Source of the DNA: Sinotaia quadrata
Taxonomy: Eukaryota > Mollusca > Gastropoda > Architaenioglossa > Viviparidae
Assembly (NCBI GenBank): GCA_028829895.1
Contig: CM054179.1
Span: 34,592,117 to 34,656,116, forward strand
Reading direction: 5' to 3'
Length of the DNA: 64,000 nucleotides
The notes below the pieces were generated by a model. The model worked only from the letters and a program-made list of their open reading frames with translations. It was not told where the DNA came from and did no database searches. The first letter of the stretch is position 1. Each line of letters opens with the position of its first letter. The translations under genes were made by a program, and so were the position numbers. Shown one piece after another: positions 12,901 to 24,850 of the stretch.

Positions 12901-12948
<48 letters not shown>
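12899..12948 (+). repeat. (AAT)n microsatellite, 5' target flank
   Basis: About 50 bp of AAT units directly abut the first codons of the Dong/R4 ORF. Together with the AAT tract at 14534-14562 it brackets the element. Confidence 0.95.
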
Positions 12949-14530
12949 CCAGAAAACAGGGTTAGGATACAAAATGAAAGCAGGACAGGTTATCAGCCAT
13001 CTACTGTACATGGATGATCTCAAACTGTACGGTAAAAATGAAAGTGACATCACATCACTGATCAATACTGTCAAGATCTGCAGTGAAGACATCAACATGA
13101 AATTCGGCCTTGAGAAATGTGGACGAATTGTCATCCAGAAAGGCAAGGTCAAAACAACAGAGGGCCTGCAATTCGACATCGGAAAAATCAATGATGTTTC
13201 AATAGAAAATGGATATAAGTATCTTGGGATACTACAACATCAAGAAAATATGCAGAGAGAAGTGAAGTCCAAAGTTAAGAGAGAATATGAAAAACGTGTT
13301 AGACAAGTCCTGAAATCCAAGCTAAATGGGGCGAACAAAATACAAGCCCTTAATGCATACGCAATACCTGTAGTAAGCTACACTGGAGGTATCATAGATT
13401 GGACAGCAAATGAAATAAATGAACTGGACAGGAAAACAAGAAAACTACTCACAATACATAAAGCCTTACACCCAAAAGCAGACGTAGACAGACTCTATGT
13501 ATCTCGAAAAATGGGAGGCCGAGGTCTCAAGAAAATTAAACATGTCATTGAAGGAGAAGTCATTGGCCTTGTGGACTACATCTGGAATAACAATAAAGAT
13601 GATCCACTGATAGAATTAGTAAAAAGGAGTGGACTATTCCAACCACCAGAAACAGACAAAGAAACATGGAAGAAAACAACGAAGCAAGAACTAGCACATA
13701 CCTGGAGACAGAAACCTCTACATGGCCAATATGTACGACAAGCAGACGAAATATCAACAAAGCAATCAACGTACAAATGGTTGAAAGAGGCAGGATTGAA
13801 AGCAGAAACAGAAGCACTCATAACAGCTGCACAAGATCAAGCACTCAACACCAAAGCACACAAAACAAAAATCATGAAAATTTCAAATGATTCCAAATGT
13901 AGACTTTGCAAATCCATGGATGAGACAACAGAACACATACTATCTGGATGTCAGGTTCTGGCTGGAACAGAATACACCAAACGACACAATGAAGTGGCAA
14001 AACACATACATAGAAATCTGTGTGAGAACTATGGCATAAAAACCCCAGAAAGAGCATGGATGCATCAACCAGAAGCAGTCATCGAAACAGAAGAAGTCAA
14101 AATACTGTGGGACTTTGAGATAAGAACAGACCGGGTGATTCCTGCAAGACGACCAGACATTGTAGTTCTCAATAAGACCAACAGAACAGTAACAATTATT
14201 GATGTCGCTGTTCCAAGTGATAGAAACATAAAAACAAAAGAAAGAGAAAAAATAGAAAAATACCAAGACCTCAGATTAGAAATCCAGAGACTGTGGAATG
14301 TAAAAGCAGAAGTGATACCAATAGTGATAGGAGCCTTGGGGAACATAACATCAGAATTGGAAGGCTACCTGAATAAACTCCCTGGAAACCACAGAATCGC
14401 TCCACTACTCAAAGCAGCGCTCCTCGGAAGTGCCCACATCCTCCGTAAAACCTTGGATCTCCCAGAATCTTGGTAAGATTCCGAGACGTTGGATCACAGC
14501 CGACAGTCAAACAGAAGTCGTGGAAAGAGA

Positions 14531-14533
<3 letters not shown>
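12949..14533 (+). mobile_element. 5'-truncated Dong/R4-clade non-LTR retrotransposon
   Basis: The insert begins in the middle of the reverse transcriptase (in-frame IQKTGLGYK precedes the first ATG) and ends with only about 57 bp after the stop codon. Both sides are AAT microsatellite. Dong/R4-family elements carry a single ORF with RT, a CCHC finger and a restriction-like endonuclease, and Dong is known to insert into TAA repeats, which matches what is seen. A full-length element encodes about twice this much protein, so the 5' half is missing, as expected for incomplete target-primed reverse transcription. Confidence 0.93.
12974..14476 (+). CDS. Dong/R4-type pol fragment: RT, CCHC finger, RLE
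   Basis: 500 codons without a stop or frameshift. Residues 9-20 hold RT motif C (YMDD at 12-15) and YLG lies at 83-85. The GGRGL block of these elements is at 181-185. A CCHC zinc knuckle follows: C309-x2-C312-x8-H321-x4-C326. The restriction-like endonuclease comes next, with RPD (D395), then D410 in IIDVAVPSD, then EKIEKY near 425-430. A hydrophobic VIPIVIGALG stretch (447-456) is typical of the family C terminus. The reading frame continues upstream of the ATG into the AAT tract, so the ATG is just the first internal methionine, not a true start. The first RT motifs, including the first catalytic aspartate, are missing, so the product could not be a working RT; the endonuclease half looks intact. 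The uninterrupted frame implies a young insertion. Confidence 0.95.
   Translation: MKAGQVISHLLYMDDLKLYGKNESDITSLINTVKICSEDINMKFGLEKCGRIVIQKGKVKTTEGLQFDIGKINDVSIENGYKYLGILQHQENMQREVKSKVKREYEKRVRQVLKSKLNGANKIQALNAYAIPVVSYTGGIIDWTANEINELDRKTRKLLTIHKALHPKADVDRLYVSRKMGGRGLKKIKHVIEGEVIGLVDYIWNNNKDDPLIELVKRSGLFQPPETDKETWKKTTKQELAHTWRQKPLHGQYVRQADEISTKQSTYKWLKEAGLKAETEALITAAQDQALNTKAHKTKIMKISNDSKCRLCKSMDETTEHILSGCQVLAGTEYTKRHNEVAKHIHRNLCENYGIKTPERAWMHQPEAVIETEEVKILWDFEIRTDRVIPARRPDIVVLNKTNRTVTIIDVAVPSDRNIKTKEREKIEKYQDLRLEIQRLWNVKAEVIPIVIGALGNITSELEGYLNKLPGNHRIAPLLKAALLGSAHILRKTLDLPESW

Positions 14534-14562
<29 letters not shown>
14534..14562 (+). repeat. (AAT)n microsatellite, 3' flank/tail of the LINE
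   Basis: Nine or so AAT units follow the element's short 3' UTR directly. It could be the element's own repeat tail, the remaining target microsatellite, or both. Confidence 0.95.
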
Positions 14563-14791
14563 CCATTAACTAGATGTCGTTGGTATCACAATTCACACGT
14601 AATGTACATACTAAACAAACATATTATTGTATCACTGATTCACAATTCAAACCATTGTTTTTTGGGAAAAATCGTTTGGCTGTTTGGACCTTATATTGCA
14701 TGCTTACTGCCATTTGAATTCAGGATATTAAATGCATAACTTTTAAAAATTTACGACCCATTTGAACGGTTTACACTTATTATAACAAGAA

Positions 14792-14794
<3 letters not shown>
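14563..14794. other. Flank with a sequence shared with 63.5 kb
   Basis: CATTAACTAGATGTCGTTGG followed by TATCACA matches the sequence after TAA units at about 63490-63525. No gene. Confidence 0.6.

Positions 14795-14822
<28 letters not shown>
14795..14822. repeat. (GA)n microsatellite
   Basis: About 28 bp of GA dinucleotide. Confidence 0.95.
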
Positions 14823-14823
<1 letters not shown>

Positions 14824-14834
14824 TCGGACAAGAC

Positions 14835-14985
14835 GTGCTACTGCCATCTGTAGGCATATACGTGTAAATGAGAGTACTGCCACCTGTAGGCATATACGTG
14901 TAAATGAGAGTTCTGTCACCTGCAGGCATATACGTGTAAATGAGAGTTCTGCCACCTGTAGGTATTTATATCTGAACCATTTGCC
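14835..14985 (+). repeat. Minisatellite, unit 36 bp, about 4 copies
   Basis: Copies contain CTGCCACCTGTAGGCATATA and CGTGTAAATGAGAGTT. Confidence 0.93.
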
Positions 14986-15905
14986 TTTTGAAGTTCTTTG
15001 AGATCTCAGCCTCAACTAACGGTCCACAGGTCAAAGTATGGGTAATCTTCGCCTGTTTCTCACAGCACCAGAATCAAATAAAGACACAATAATACTATCA
15101 AAAGGTTTATTAACTACATTCTCTTCCGACTGGACATCTGACACCTAAAAATTACCACGTTCTCTTCCGAAAGGACTTCCGACATCAAAAGTTATTAAGT
15201 AAATACAGAAGTATATAAATCCTTAACATAAAATAATTCAAGCATCTGTTTATTTTCCAAATGTAATATCTTTTTCTCTGCTGTCATCTGTATGCCCATT
15301 TGCTAAAGAGTTGTAATTTATATTTTTAATAGAATTATTTTAAAAAAATATTAACTCCTCAGGTTTAAATTCAAAGGAAGAGAATTATAGAAAATTAAAA
15401 GCATAATAATAATATATTCTATAACATCCTTTTTAACTTTTGCAAACTACACGTTTCATGCTTAAAGGATACATCGATACATTTTTTAAGGAAATAGCAT
15501 GAACATATTGTGGTAAAATTTAGATGAACTATTTATAATCCCAATACGGAGTGATTACACACTGAGTCATGTGGACAGATAAAGAGAATAAATGAATCTT
15601 GAATTTCTACGACTAATTTCTTTATACACAAGTCAAAATGTGACATGTTGTAGTACTGAATGTTGTTTATACACAGTAAAGAAGGGATATAAGATGACAC
15701 TGTTTTCGAACTATATGAAGAATTAAAAAAAAGAGCATTTTAACCTCACTTCTCTTTTTAGACACTACTATAACTATTATGTAAGTTACCCACTTTAGTC
15801 TTGTACAGAGTATTGAGATAATATAGAGTTTATTCTTAATACACTTTCTAGACAGCACTGAGTGCATTCCACTGTATTAAACAAGCATATAATTAAGTGA
15901 AGTAA
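14986..15905. other. AT-rich sequence, no gene
   Basis: A two-copy phrase (TTCTCTTCCGA..GGAC) lies at about 15120-15185. Nothing else recognised. Confidence 0.5.
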
Positions 15906-16100
15906 TTTGGCATGTGTATTATGTATATTTATATATGTGAATTATGTATATGTATATTTACATGTGTGTAGGTGAATTATGTATATGCATATTTACATGT
16001 GTGTATTATGTATTTTTACATGTGTGCAATATGTATATTTACATGTATGTATTGTGTATATTTACATGTGTGTATTATGTCTATTTACATGTGTGTGGTT
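15906..16100 (+). repeat. Degenerate minisatellite, unit about 23 bp
   Basis: Copies of TATTTACATGTGTGTATTATG with small changes, about eight copies. Confidence 0.9.
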
Positions 16101-18299
16101 TATTATCTGAACTAGCAGTATGATGTATTACTAAACATTCTCACACAATAAAAATGTAATAAAGAGGATATCATGGAAATTCTATTTAATAATAATAATA
16201 ATAATATGAAAGCAATAATACATATACTAATACAATCTGAATGCTTACAAATAAATCTTGCAATACAATACTGTAAACGATTCCATGAATAGTTTTTAAT
16301 TATTTTAGCATAAGAACACAATATAACATCTATAAATTTTACAGATTTTGAAACAAGAAATACTATTGATATTAGAACAGAAAAAAACTCGTCTATCATG
16401 AACAATCGAGAGAGCATACCAGTGGTATTGTACAGTGATTCAAATAGAAGTTTCAGTTCTAAAAACACATACTGTTAAGCACTTTAGTAAAAACGTTCCT
16501 GTTTGAAAATACACAACAGCAATACAGTTCAATAAAGCATGTATGGAAAACCTTCTTTTCTAAAAAATACAGTGACGATAGTGAAAATGAATCTATAGTG
16601 TAGTCTTTTCCAATCTATGCGGACTGTTTAAAAGTGAATGAAAGCAGAGTGCAATTTCACAGTCTGCAGAATGATGTCCCTTGGGTCCCACTATGCCAAG
16701 GGAAGCCAAGGTTTCCATTGGGTCTTTCATTAGTTTGTTCCTCCCATCTCCAGCCGCTCCCGACAGTTGTTCGATTTGTAATGTTCTCTTTGCCGATTTC
16801 ATTGTTCAAAGCGTCCGGCACTCATAGATGCATATTTTATTCATTCTTTCCTTCCGTCTAGCTATCTATACGTTGTTTTAATTAATTTTTATATTCGTCG
16901 CTCTTTGAACGAATACATACATTAGTACATAATACAATTATGTGGTAAGCTGTTCACTCGTTTAGCGTTATCTGCGTTAATTTGCTTTGTGTCTCTTTTT
17001 TTCTACAATTTGATTTTTAAAAATTTATTCGCCTTCCACTATCATAAAACTATGAGTTCATATTAAATTATTTTTCTATATCGAAATAAATTTATCTTTA
17101 CTTTTGCATTTCATAGTTGTTTTATGAAAATTATTGCCATTAATCTCACGTTTGTCAATGTAATTTGACAAATATTGTTTGTATTATGCGTAACGAAAGT
17201 TATTGTTGTAATTAGTGTGGTCTTAAACCCAACAAAACAAAGCAATTCTAATCTCTCCTAAAAACTTTGAGGTACATAGAGCAGAAATGTGGTTGGCAAA
17301 ACTAAGTACAGTATTAAGTAAGTTTCGAGTTTTTTCAAACATTAATACATGTCAAAATAAGCATTAATATCGATATTTGTCTTTATCGCAGATTTATGAA
17401 AGTTCATTACTGTTTAAAGAGTTACTGCACATAGACTATTTTGAAAACAGACAGATTTTTCTTCAATATATTATATTACTGTTTAAAGAGTTATTGTACG
17501 TAGACTATTTAGAAAACAAGCATATTTTCCTTCACTATATTATATTATGTTAATTGATGTATTGCTGTATTTTATTATTTGTTGTTGTTGTTATATTAGT
17601 CTTTTATTTTTTTCTAATGTATATATGCTACTATATATAAGATTTTTAAAAAAATGTTAATGAAACATATTTTTTAAACCTGCTGAACCAGATATAATAG
17701 ATGTTTAAAACCACTATTTATATCTTTATTATATAAATGTGCCAAACTATTTTTGTGGTTAGATTAGATCATCAATATACTGATTAAAAACATTAAACAC
17801 CTGAGCACAAGTAATTGACTCTGTTACAGCTGTTGAGTAACAACGCATGTTCATTGTTACATGTGAAGAACGTTTTATTCTACTCTTTGGACGTATGGAA
17901 TATAGTTTTTTGACACACTGATCATTGTCATAGCCAACATGAAACAGGCACACTTTACTTACAGTTTTGATATCTATATTACGTAATTATAATAATATTA
18001 ATAATGATTATAACGTTAATTCAATATGAAATTACGCAACATAAAAATACATACTTATTGAAACTGAGTACCGATTGATTTGCTTTGAAGGTGCTCATCT
18101 GTTCCTTGTTTGGTAACAATTTCAAGTATTTATTTGTACTTTCTTTAACACTGTTGTTCTTTACTTGTTTAAAAGTGCAAACAATTTGTGTAATGTAATA
18201 AGACACTTGTTATGCTAAAGTTTAAAAGGTCAATTTATGCTATTAGTATTGGCCAAAGTATTAATTTCAAGAATTACTAATACACCTTACTGTATCAGT
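16101..18299. other. AT-rich sequence, one higher-GC patch
   Basis: A patch at about 16640-16815 has a minus-strand 69-codon frame (16593-16802) of balanced amino-acid composition, unlike the AT-driven frames around it. I recognise no domain. A loosely repeated phrase (TTTAAAGAGTTA..GTAGACTATTT) occurs at 17413-17560. The rest is plain AT-rich DNA. Confidence 0.45.
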
Positions 18300-18450
18300 T
18301 CTGGGAAGTTTGGTGATTGTGAAGTACAGGTACTAGGTTCGAGTCTCTTACTCTTGCTAATAATGCATTTCTTTTTTCGGTCAGTCAGCGTCCACTCCTA
18401 AGTTCGCGATGTTGAGCTTAGCGGGCATGACTGGAAACGTTAGAACTTGT
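18300..18450 (+). other. Possible tRNA-derived SINE fragment
   Basis: A B-box-like GGTTCGAGTCT is at about 18335-18345, within a short higher-GC stretch. The A box is not clear, so this is weak. Confidence 0.25.
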
Positions 18451-18940
18451 TTGTGAATTAATGCAATTAATAATAATTGTGCAATTATGTAATATAATTA
18501 TTGTTAGTGTTAAATTATGTATATAGTACGATTATATATTGCTTAATTAACGATGATTGTAAAATGCTTATGTAATGCAATTAGTGTTGAGGACTCCAAA
18601 AATATACGTAATGTACATTTATTCCTTTCTAATTTTTGATTATGTGTATAATTCAAATTAGTAATGGAAGAACAAATTTATGATGTTTATTACTAAAGGA
18701 TTAAATATGTATTAAATTTAAATGTATCAAATTACAGCACTTAGCTGATAAAGCACTTTGAACAAAATGACAGACGAAAGCACACACTAAAGCATGAAAA
18801 GACAAATGCTAAATTTCTCAATATTCAGCACATGTTCTTTGCTTACGGAATAAAACAGTCGATTTATAAACAATAAAAATAATGTTTGTAAATAAAAGTT
18901 CTAACTCTAGCTCTGACTTCTAATTGCTGTGTGTACATCT
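18451..18940. other. AT-rich sequence, no gene
   Basis: Loose recurrences of TAATTATTG and GCAATTA; nothing coding. Confidence 0.5.
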
Positions 18941-19290
18941 TCCCAAGGCGGTCTGCAGGAAACAGCAGTGAGATTGCTGCTAGTGCCGGCACGTACTGCT
19001 CGCTGCTAATCACAGTCTGGCTCAAGTTTCCTCGAGACCTTCATGTGCCCAGCACACAGCCGTCTAATCAGGAAGCCACGAGCTGCACGTGCAGTTGCCA
19101 TGACGACGAACTGGCGCATCCCAGATGGACCCTGGGAGTCGAGCTGTGAGCCGTATACAACACTCGCTCGGTTCTCCAGGGTAAACCTGTGACACACCAC
19201 TGTGCACCACGTGCACTGCACGTAAACGCCTCTACATAAGCCAGAATCGAACCCTGAGTCACTTTTCCTACGGTTAGCTTTGTTTGTCTT
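18941..19290. other. GC-rich, CpG-containing patch
   Basis: GC is visibly higher than the surrounding DNA, with CpG-bearing words such as CTCGAGACC, GACGACGAAC and CACGTGCACTGCACGT. A minus-strand 156-codon ATG frame (19006-19476) and a plus-strand 72-codon frame cross it, but neither shows a domain I know. It could be an exon, a promoter or a transposon remnant. Confidence 0.4.
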
Positions 19291-20023
19291 CGCACAGTTT
19301 ACTAATGGCAAATGACATTTTATAGTTCTATGCATACGTCTTCCGAAAATGGATTTGCTACCTCTAACTTCTATCTTGAGACAGTATAATTCAAGAATTG
19401 GGTATGTTGCTGGTTTTGGAATTTTGATCTGGCTTTCCTTTATTTCCATTTCTAAAGGTTGCCTTTTAAAATACATTTATATATATTTCAGAACGAAATG
19501 GTTTCTCAAGCCTTCTTTATTTTGTTATATAACTGTTAATATTCGGTCTACGATTATCCTGTGATCCACTTTTTGCAGTTGACATGAACACATTGACGTG
19601 AATTAAAGTACCCTACACGTTTTTGTTATTGACATGCACACATTGACGTGATTTAAAGGACTCTACACATTTTCCAATCATTCTTCCATCCGTGTATTCT
19701 TTACTCATATCATTTATTTAACAAAATGTCCATTTTATTTCAGTTTGTCCCTTTTATCAAGCAGCTAATGCATACTCTTTATACTCACATACATTCACAC
19801 ATTTTGGTACTTAAATCGTAATGCACAGTTCGACTGTTTTCAGAAATATATAAGGAATTCAATAACGGTAGAAATACTCCTTGATGAGGTTTACTGCATA
19901 ATCATAATATGTGGTTATATGTTTCGCACTGCTGACGAATTTTTTCCTCCAAAAATTAAGAATTTAAATTCCTTCATTTTCAGTTTCTTCATATGTGCTC
20001 CAGTGCGAACGTACAGAAAACAC
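19291..20023. other. AT-rich sequence, no gene
   Basis: A two-copy phrase (GACATG.ACACATTGACGTGA) appears at 19580-19655. Otherwise nothing seen. Confidence 0.5.
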
Positions 20024-20213
20024 ACGATTGTTATTAAAAGGAAAGATCGTAGTGCAAAACGCACGATTGTTATTAAAAGGAAAGATTGTAGTGCAAAACG
20101 CACGATTGTTATTAAAAGGAAAGATTGTAGTGCAAAACGCACGATTGTTATTAAAAGGAAAGATTGTAGTGCAAAACACACGATTGTTATTAAAGATTGT
20201 AGTGCAAAACACG
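20024..20213 (+). repeat. Minisatellite, unit 39 bp, about 5 copies
   Basis: Copies contain ACGATTGTTATTAAAAGGAA and AGATTGTAGTGCAAAACGC; the last copy lacks part of the unit. The 13-codon period opens frames on both strands (Lys-Arg-rich on plus, Phe-Asn-rich on minus), which I reject as genes. Confidence 0.95.
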
Positions 20214-21196
20214 CAAGTTTTAAGATTTGTATCCGTCTACTCAGAGTAGGAAAGCCGTCCATTCTGGCAAATCAGATTTTAAAGGATTAAGGTTTCTGTA
20301 TCCACCTACTAAGGGCACAACTTGCGAGATTTTAAGATATATTTTTTTTCTATATTCATCCACGATTTTGTCAGATTTCATTTGTCTGTACAGCGCAAAA
20401 CACTCGAATTTGTAGGATTTGCTAAGTACTCGGTGCAAAAAATTTAAGACGTACCCATCTGCTTCTGAAATAACTGTTTTCCTATTATCTTTCTACCTCA
20501 TTAATTCTATATCTGTCTATGTATATCAGATTGACTGTCAACTATCCTTCCATCCATCCATCCATCTTGGAAAAATCTCGTTAATTTATGCCGAATCACC
20601 TACAGCACTGATTATTGCTCCAGCCAAATATTTCGCCATTCTTTTAATTGCAGACTGTCCAATACATTTTCTATCTACAAATTAGTAAATAAAATCTTAT
20701 TATTAAATCAGATGTTTATTAATTGTCGTACAAATAGTGTGACAACACAGAAAGTAAGAGTCTTCAAAGAGCTTTCAAACTCAAAGAAACAGTGTGGAAC
20801 TCACTTCATCCTTTTCCATGCTCGATGCAGAAAATTAGACACAGGTGTTCAATACAAACGTGAAGAAAAAAATGTTCTCCAGCAAATCATGTGCAAAAAA
20901 ATAAAGTGACTTAACTTCCTTATCTTGTAACTTTGCAAATTGAGATATCATTAACGAGGAAGAAATCGATGACCAGATTAGGAACCAGAAGCAATTAGAT
21001 CTCTCATAGACAACTGGCTCAAAGCTTCCCCTGACATTCATCATTTCTAGCATCTGGGTACTTCTCAAAGTTCACTGGCATTAATTTTGTGGATGAACGT
21101 TAGTCTTATATATGACGTGGCTTAAGTAATTTTTAATATAGGTCATATGTTTTAATAAAGCGTCAGACATCACAGAAATTCTCTACGTTTTTGTGA
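20214..21196. other. Sequence flanking the 39-bp array, no gene
   Basis: Eroded echoes of the array (GTGCAAAACAC..TTTTAAGATTT) continue to about 20440. A (CATC)n-like short tract is at 20550-20565. No coding region supported. Confidence 0.45.
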
Positions 21197-21305
<109 letters not shown>

Positions 21306-22324
21306 ATCTACGTGTGTATGTGTTTGTATGTATTGTGTGCACGTTTTCGTGTTTTAACCTGAATACGTTATTCCAGCAGCAGAGATATAGGCCCACTAAG
21401 GAATAGCATTTGCTTTTTTTTTTTTCAGATTCCACTTAGCAAGACAAGATAAATGAACTATCTCCTTTACTTTCGTCATATTTATTCAGTTTGATTTTAA
21501 AGTCTTCAACAAAGTGAGTAGAAAGTATACATAAACTTTATTCTGGCTTTTAAAAGTGCTTCTGACGTATTCACTCAAAATCAAACGATGTATTTTGATT
21601 ACACATTTGCTACTTATCAACTATCTCGTAGACCGTAGTCTGAAAAAAGTTGTTTTCTATTTGGTCGATTCATACTCTGTCTAAAATATTACCTTGCTGT
21701 ACCTGAAGGAATAGCTGGGATGTGGTTTTGTAAAATCATAGAGAAATTATTTAATCAGCTGACTGATCTTTCACTTAATTAAAATTAATTTCTAAATCAG
21801 GATCTTGGTAGCATAATTCCAGTGAGTCACGGTTCGATTCCAATGCAGGTGCGTAAGTAAGTTTTTTGATTGAGAACACATTTAACATAAATACATAAAT
21901 AGCAATTTGTTTTCAAAATGTAAAGGTGCAAAAAAATCAGCATGTCTCCTTTTTAAAAAGGAATGTTGCTACTATGCTTTGTTGAGGCTAATCCACTTTA
22001 CATTATTAACACATGTGTAAATATATAAACCTAAATCACATATATAATAAATCCATTACAAATTTTTGCACATGCACAAACACTAATGAATTATATGTTT
22101 CAGTATAAATGAAAATATTTTAAAAAAATGAAGATATCCAAACAAACATACAAATCACAGAAAAAGCAAACACTTATAAAGTCATATATAAAAACACATC
22201 CTTAGATATTTAATAGATATTTATATAAGCATATATATATAGTTCATACCTCATAATAAAAGAAAGCATTTAGCTTCACAAGTAATTATTTCACTGCACA
22301 CTCACATTGACAAACACACAAACA
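21306..22324. other. AT-rich sequence, one tRNA-like B box
   Basis: At about 21830-21841 the sequence GGTTCGATTCC is a perfect B-box match, preceded by TGGTAGCATAATTCCAG; this may be a short SINE remnant. No gene. Confidence 0.35.
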
Positions 22325-22342
22325 CTCACACACACACATACA

Positions 22343-22384
<42 letters not shown>
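22325..22384. repeat. (CA)n microsatellite
   Basis: About 60 bp of CA with a few ATACA interruptions at the left end. Confidence 0.97.
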
Positions 22385-22386
<2 letters not shown>

Positions 22387-22706
22387 AAATAAGACGGAAA
22401 TATTATCTGACACATTACACCACAAACAGTTCCATCCTTCACAAGCGAAGCAAAATTTAAAATAATTATGATGACTACTATTCACAAGACTTGATTATCC
22501 ATGTTGCTTTAATAACATTGATAATTTGGCTTTCTTGCGTTAAATTGCAACATCCTTCACATCATACTGTAAAGTTATGGTCACTTATCTTGAAAAATCA
22601 CTACAGACTTCATAACTAACACCTTTATAAATTGTTCATTTCGGCCTTTGAGAACAAGTCTTAATGGACTTAATAAACATTTCCATTCAGGTCTAGGCCA
22701 ATAAGA
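22385..22706. other. AT-rich spacer, nothing recognised
   Basis: No coding or repeat structure seen. Confidence 0.5.
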
Positions 22707-23048
22707 ACCGTCTAACACTGGACACTCTCATTTATCCTTGTCTAAAACTGGACACCTTCTGTTCACTTTATCTATCACTGGACATACTCATTTCCACTTA
22801 TCTAATATTTGACACTCTCATTTCTCCTTATCTGGCATTGGACACTCACTTCTCCTTGTCTAACACTGAACACTCTCAATTCTCCTTATCTAACACTGGA
22901 CACTTTCAGTTCTCCTTGTCTAACACTGGGCACTTTCAGTTCTCCATGTCTAACACTGGACACTCTCACATCTGTCTAACACTGAACACCCTCACCTCTC
23001 CTTATCTAATACTAGACACACTCAGGTCTCATTGTCTAATACTGACCA
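22707..23048 (+). repeat. Minisatellite, unit 30 bp, about 11 copies
   Basis: Copies read TCTAACACTGGACACTCTCA then TTTCTCCTTA with substitutions. The Ser-Asn-Thr-rich plus frame (22838-23122) follows from the 10-codon period. Confidence 0.93.
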
Positions 23049-23634
23049 TTCGTGAGTCTTCTGGACAGTGCCTAATGTGCTTAAACTGGATCTCTCCGAA
23101 GTCTGATGGTATTAATATATGAGATAAATACATCTTTAATTCTTGTTCATATAATGCCACAGTCTTTTAAATGACAGTATAAGAACTAAGTTTATAATCT
23201 TATAGGTAATTTTTTTTTAATAGAAAAAACTGGTCATGCCATTACCATAGTCTTACACTCTGTTCAAATATGAATGTCTTATGGTTTCGCTTTTAGAATA
23301 TACCAGTCTTGGTTATAACCTTGCACTGAAGAAAATATACATTTATTTGTTTGCTACCTAGAACTGAAGTATACATTTATTTTTTTTAAAGTTTGCATTA
23401 TAGATTTTATATTGATAGCAGAAGAGTTCAGGTTAAAATTTCTTGTATGTAAAACTATATTTACACCATTGTGTGTATCTCCTTTCAAGTGCCGGTCATA
23501 ATCTCAATTACGATTTGGTTGATTGTCATGTGCTTTTAGTTCATCGCGCAGCAATTAACTGGAAAAAATATATATTAGATGCAAAGCTGAGCGCACAGTT
23601 ATTGTTTATATATTATAATACTGTTTGACGTCTG
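23049..23634. other. AT-rich spacer, no gene
   Basis: Nothing recognised. Confidence 0.5.
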
Positions 23635-23975
23635 CTTTACTTAGTACAGAAGTACACAGCTGGGATTATGTACTAGATGTGACTAATCTATAGGACTGTA
23701 CTGCTCTACTTAGTATAGAAGTACACAGCGGGGATTACGTACTAGATGTGACTAATCTATAGATCTGTACTGCTCTACTTAGTATAGAAGTACACAGCGG
23801 GGATTATGTACTAGATGTGACTAATCTATAGGTCTGTACTGCTCTACTTAGTATAGAAGTACACAGCGGGGATTATGTACTAGATGTGACTAATCTATAT
23901 GTCTGCACTGCTCTACTTAGTACAAAAGTACACAGCGGGGATTACGTACTAGATGTGACTAATCTGTAGATCTAC
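23635..23975 (+). repeat. Minisatellite, unit 69 bp, 5 copies
   Basis: Copies contain CTCTACTTAGTATAGAAGTA, CACAGCGGGGATTATGTACT and AGATGTGACTAATCTATAG; differences are few, so the array is young. Confidence 0.96.
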
Positions 23976-24683
23976 ACTGCTCGAATCTCTTGATAAAACT
24001 CGTTTTCTTTAATGTTGTGATCTCTATTAAATTCCCTAATTTAGTCATACGGACATAAATAATTTACATAGGATGTCATAATGTGCTCTTAATAGTCGAT
24101 AATGAGAATATATCCGATACATAATATATTAAACATACTACATCTTCACATCTGCTACTTCTATCTAATAATCAGCTACACAACCTATATTTTATACGTC
24201 ATATATTTAAAAAATATATATAGAAGTAATTTACAATTTTAATATGTTAGTAATATAAAATTCACTATTATATACTGATTTCACCGTTATAAGCACCTAT
24301 TAACTAGACCATATTAAAAATAAATATAATAAACATGATAATAATAATAATAAATTTATTTTTGTTAATTCTCAACGGATCTCTAACCGCTTACAATCCT
24401 GACCTGTAAGTTCAACATTTACTAGCTGGTATATGGGTGAGGATCGACTGAGGAAAATGTCAATGATCAAAGGCCGGATTAGAAAACAAGATCTTCTGCA
24501 TTTGAAGTTAGTGTCTTTATCTCGGAGCAACTGGATTGCATTAGAATTTCTAATATAAGAACTGTTATGAACTCCAAAATATTTAACTTAATAATGCAAG
24601 TGTTAGTTCACAAAACAGTCGAAATGATTCTCCCATGAATTAAAACACCATCACTCTTATACCGGTTTTAGGTACGAAATATC
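23976..24683. other. AT-rich spacer with short (AAT)n
   Basis: A short AAT tract lies at about 24338-24355. No gene. Confidence 0.5.
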
Positions 24684-24850
24684 ACATAATTCACACTGTT
24701 ACTCACAGCTACATCTCTTATATGCATACGTCCATAATCCACACTATTACTCACAGTTACTGTCATACATACATCCATAATCCACACTGTTACTCACAGT
24801 TACATCTCATATATACTTACGTCCATAATGCACACTGGTACTCACAATTA
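24684..24850 (+). repeat. Degenerate minisatellite, unit about 45 bp, 3-4 copies
   Basis: Copies share CCATAATCCACACT.TTACTC and ACAGTTACATCTCATATAT. Confidence 0.88.

Noticed and set aside
13560..14346. Minus-strand frames within the Dong region
   Set aside because: They are shadows of the well-supported plus-strand pol ORF.
21800..21860. Functional tRNA gene
   Set aside because: There is a good B box, but I could not fold a cloverleaf with acceptor-stem pairing or find a matching A box at proper spacing.
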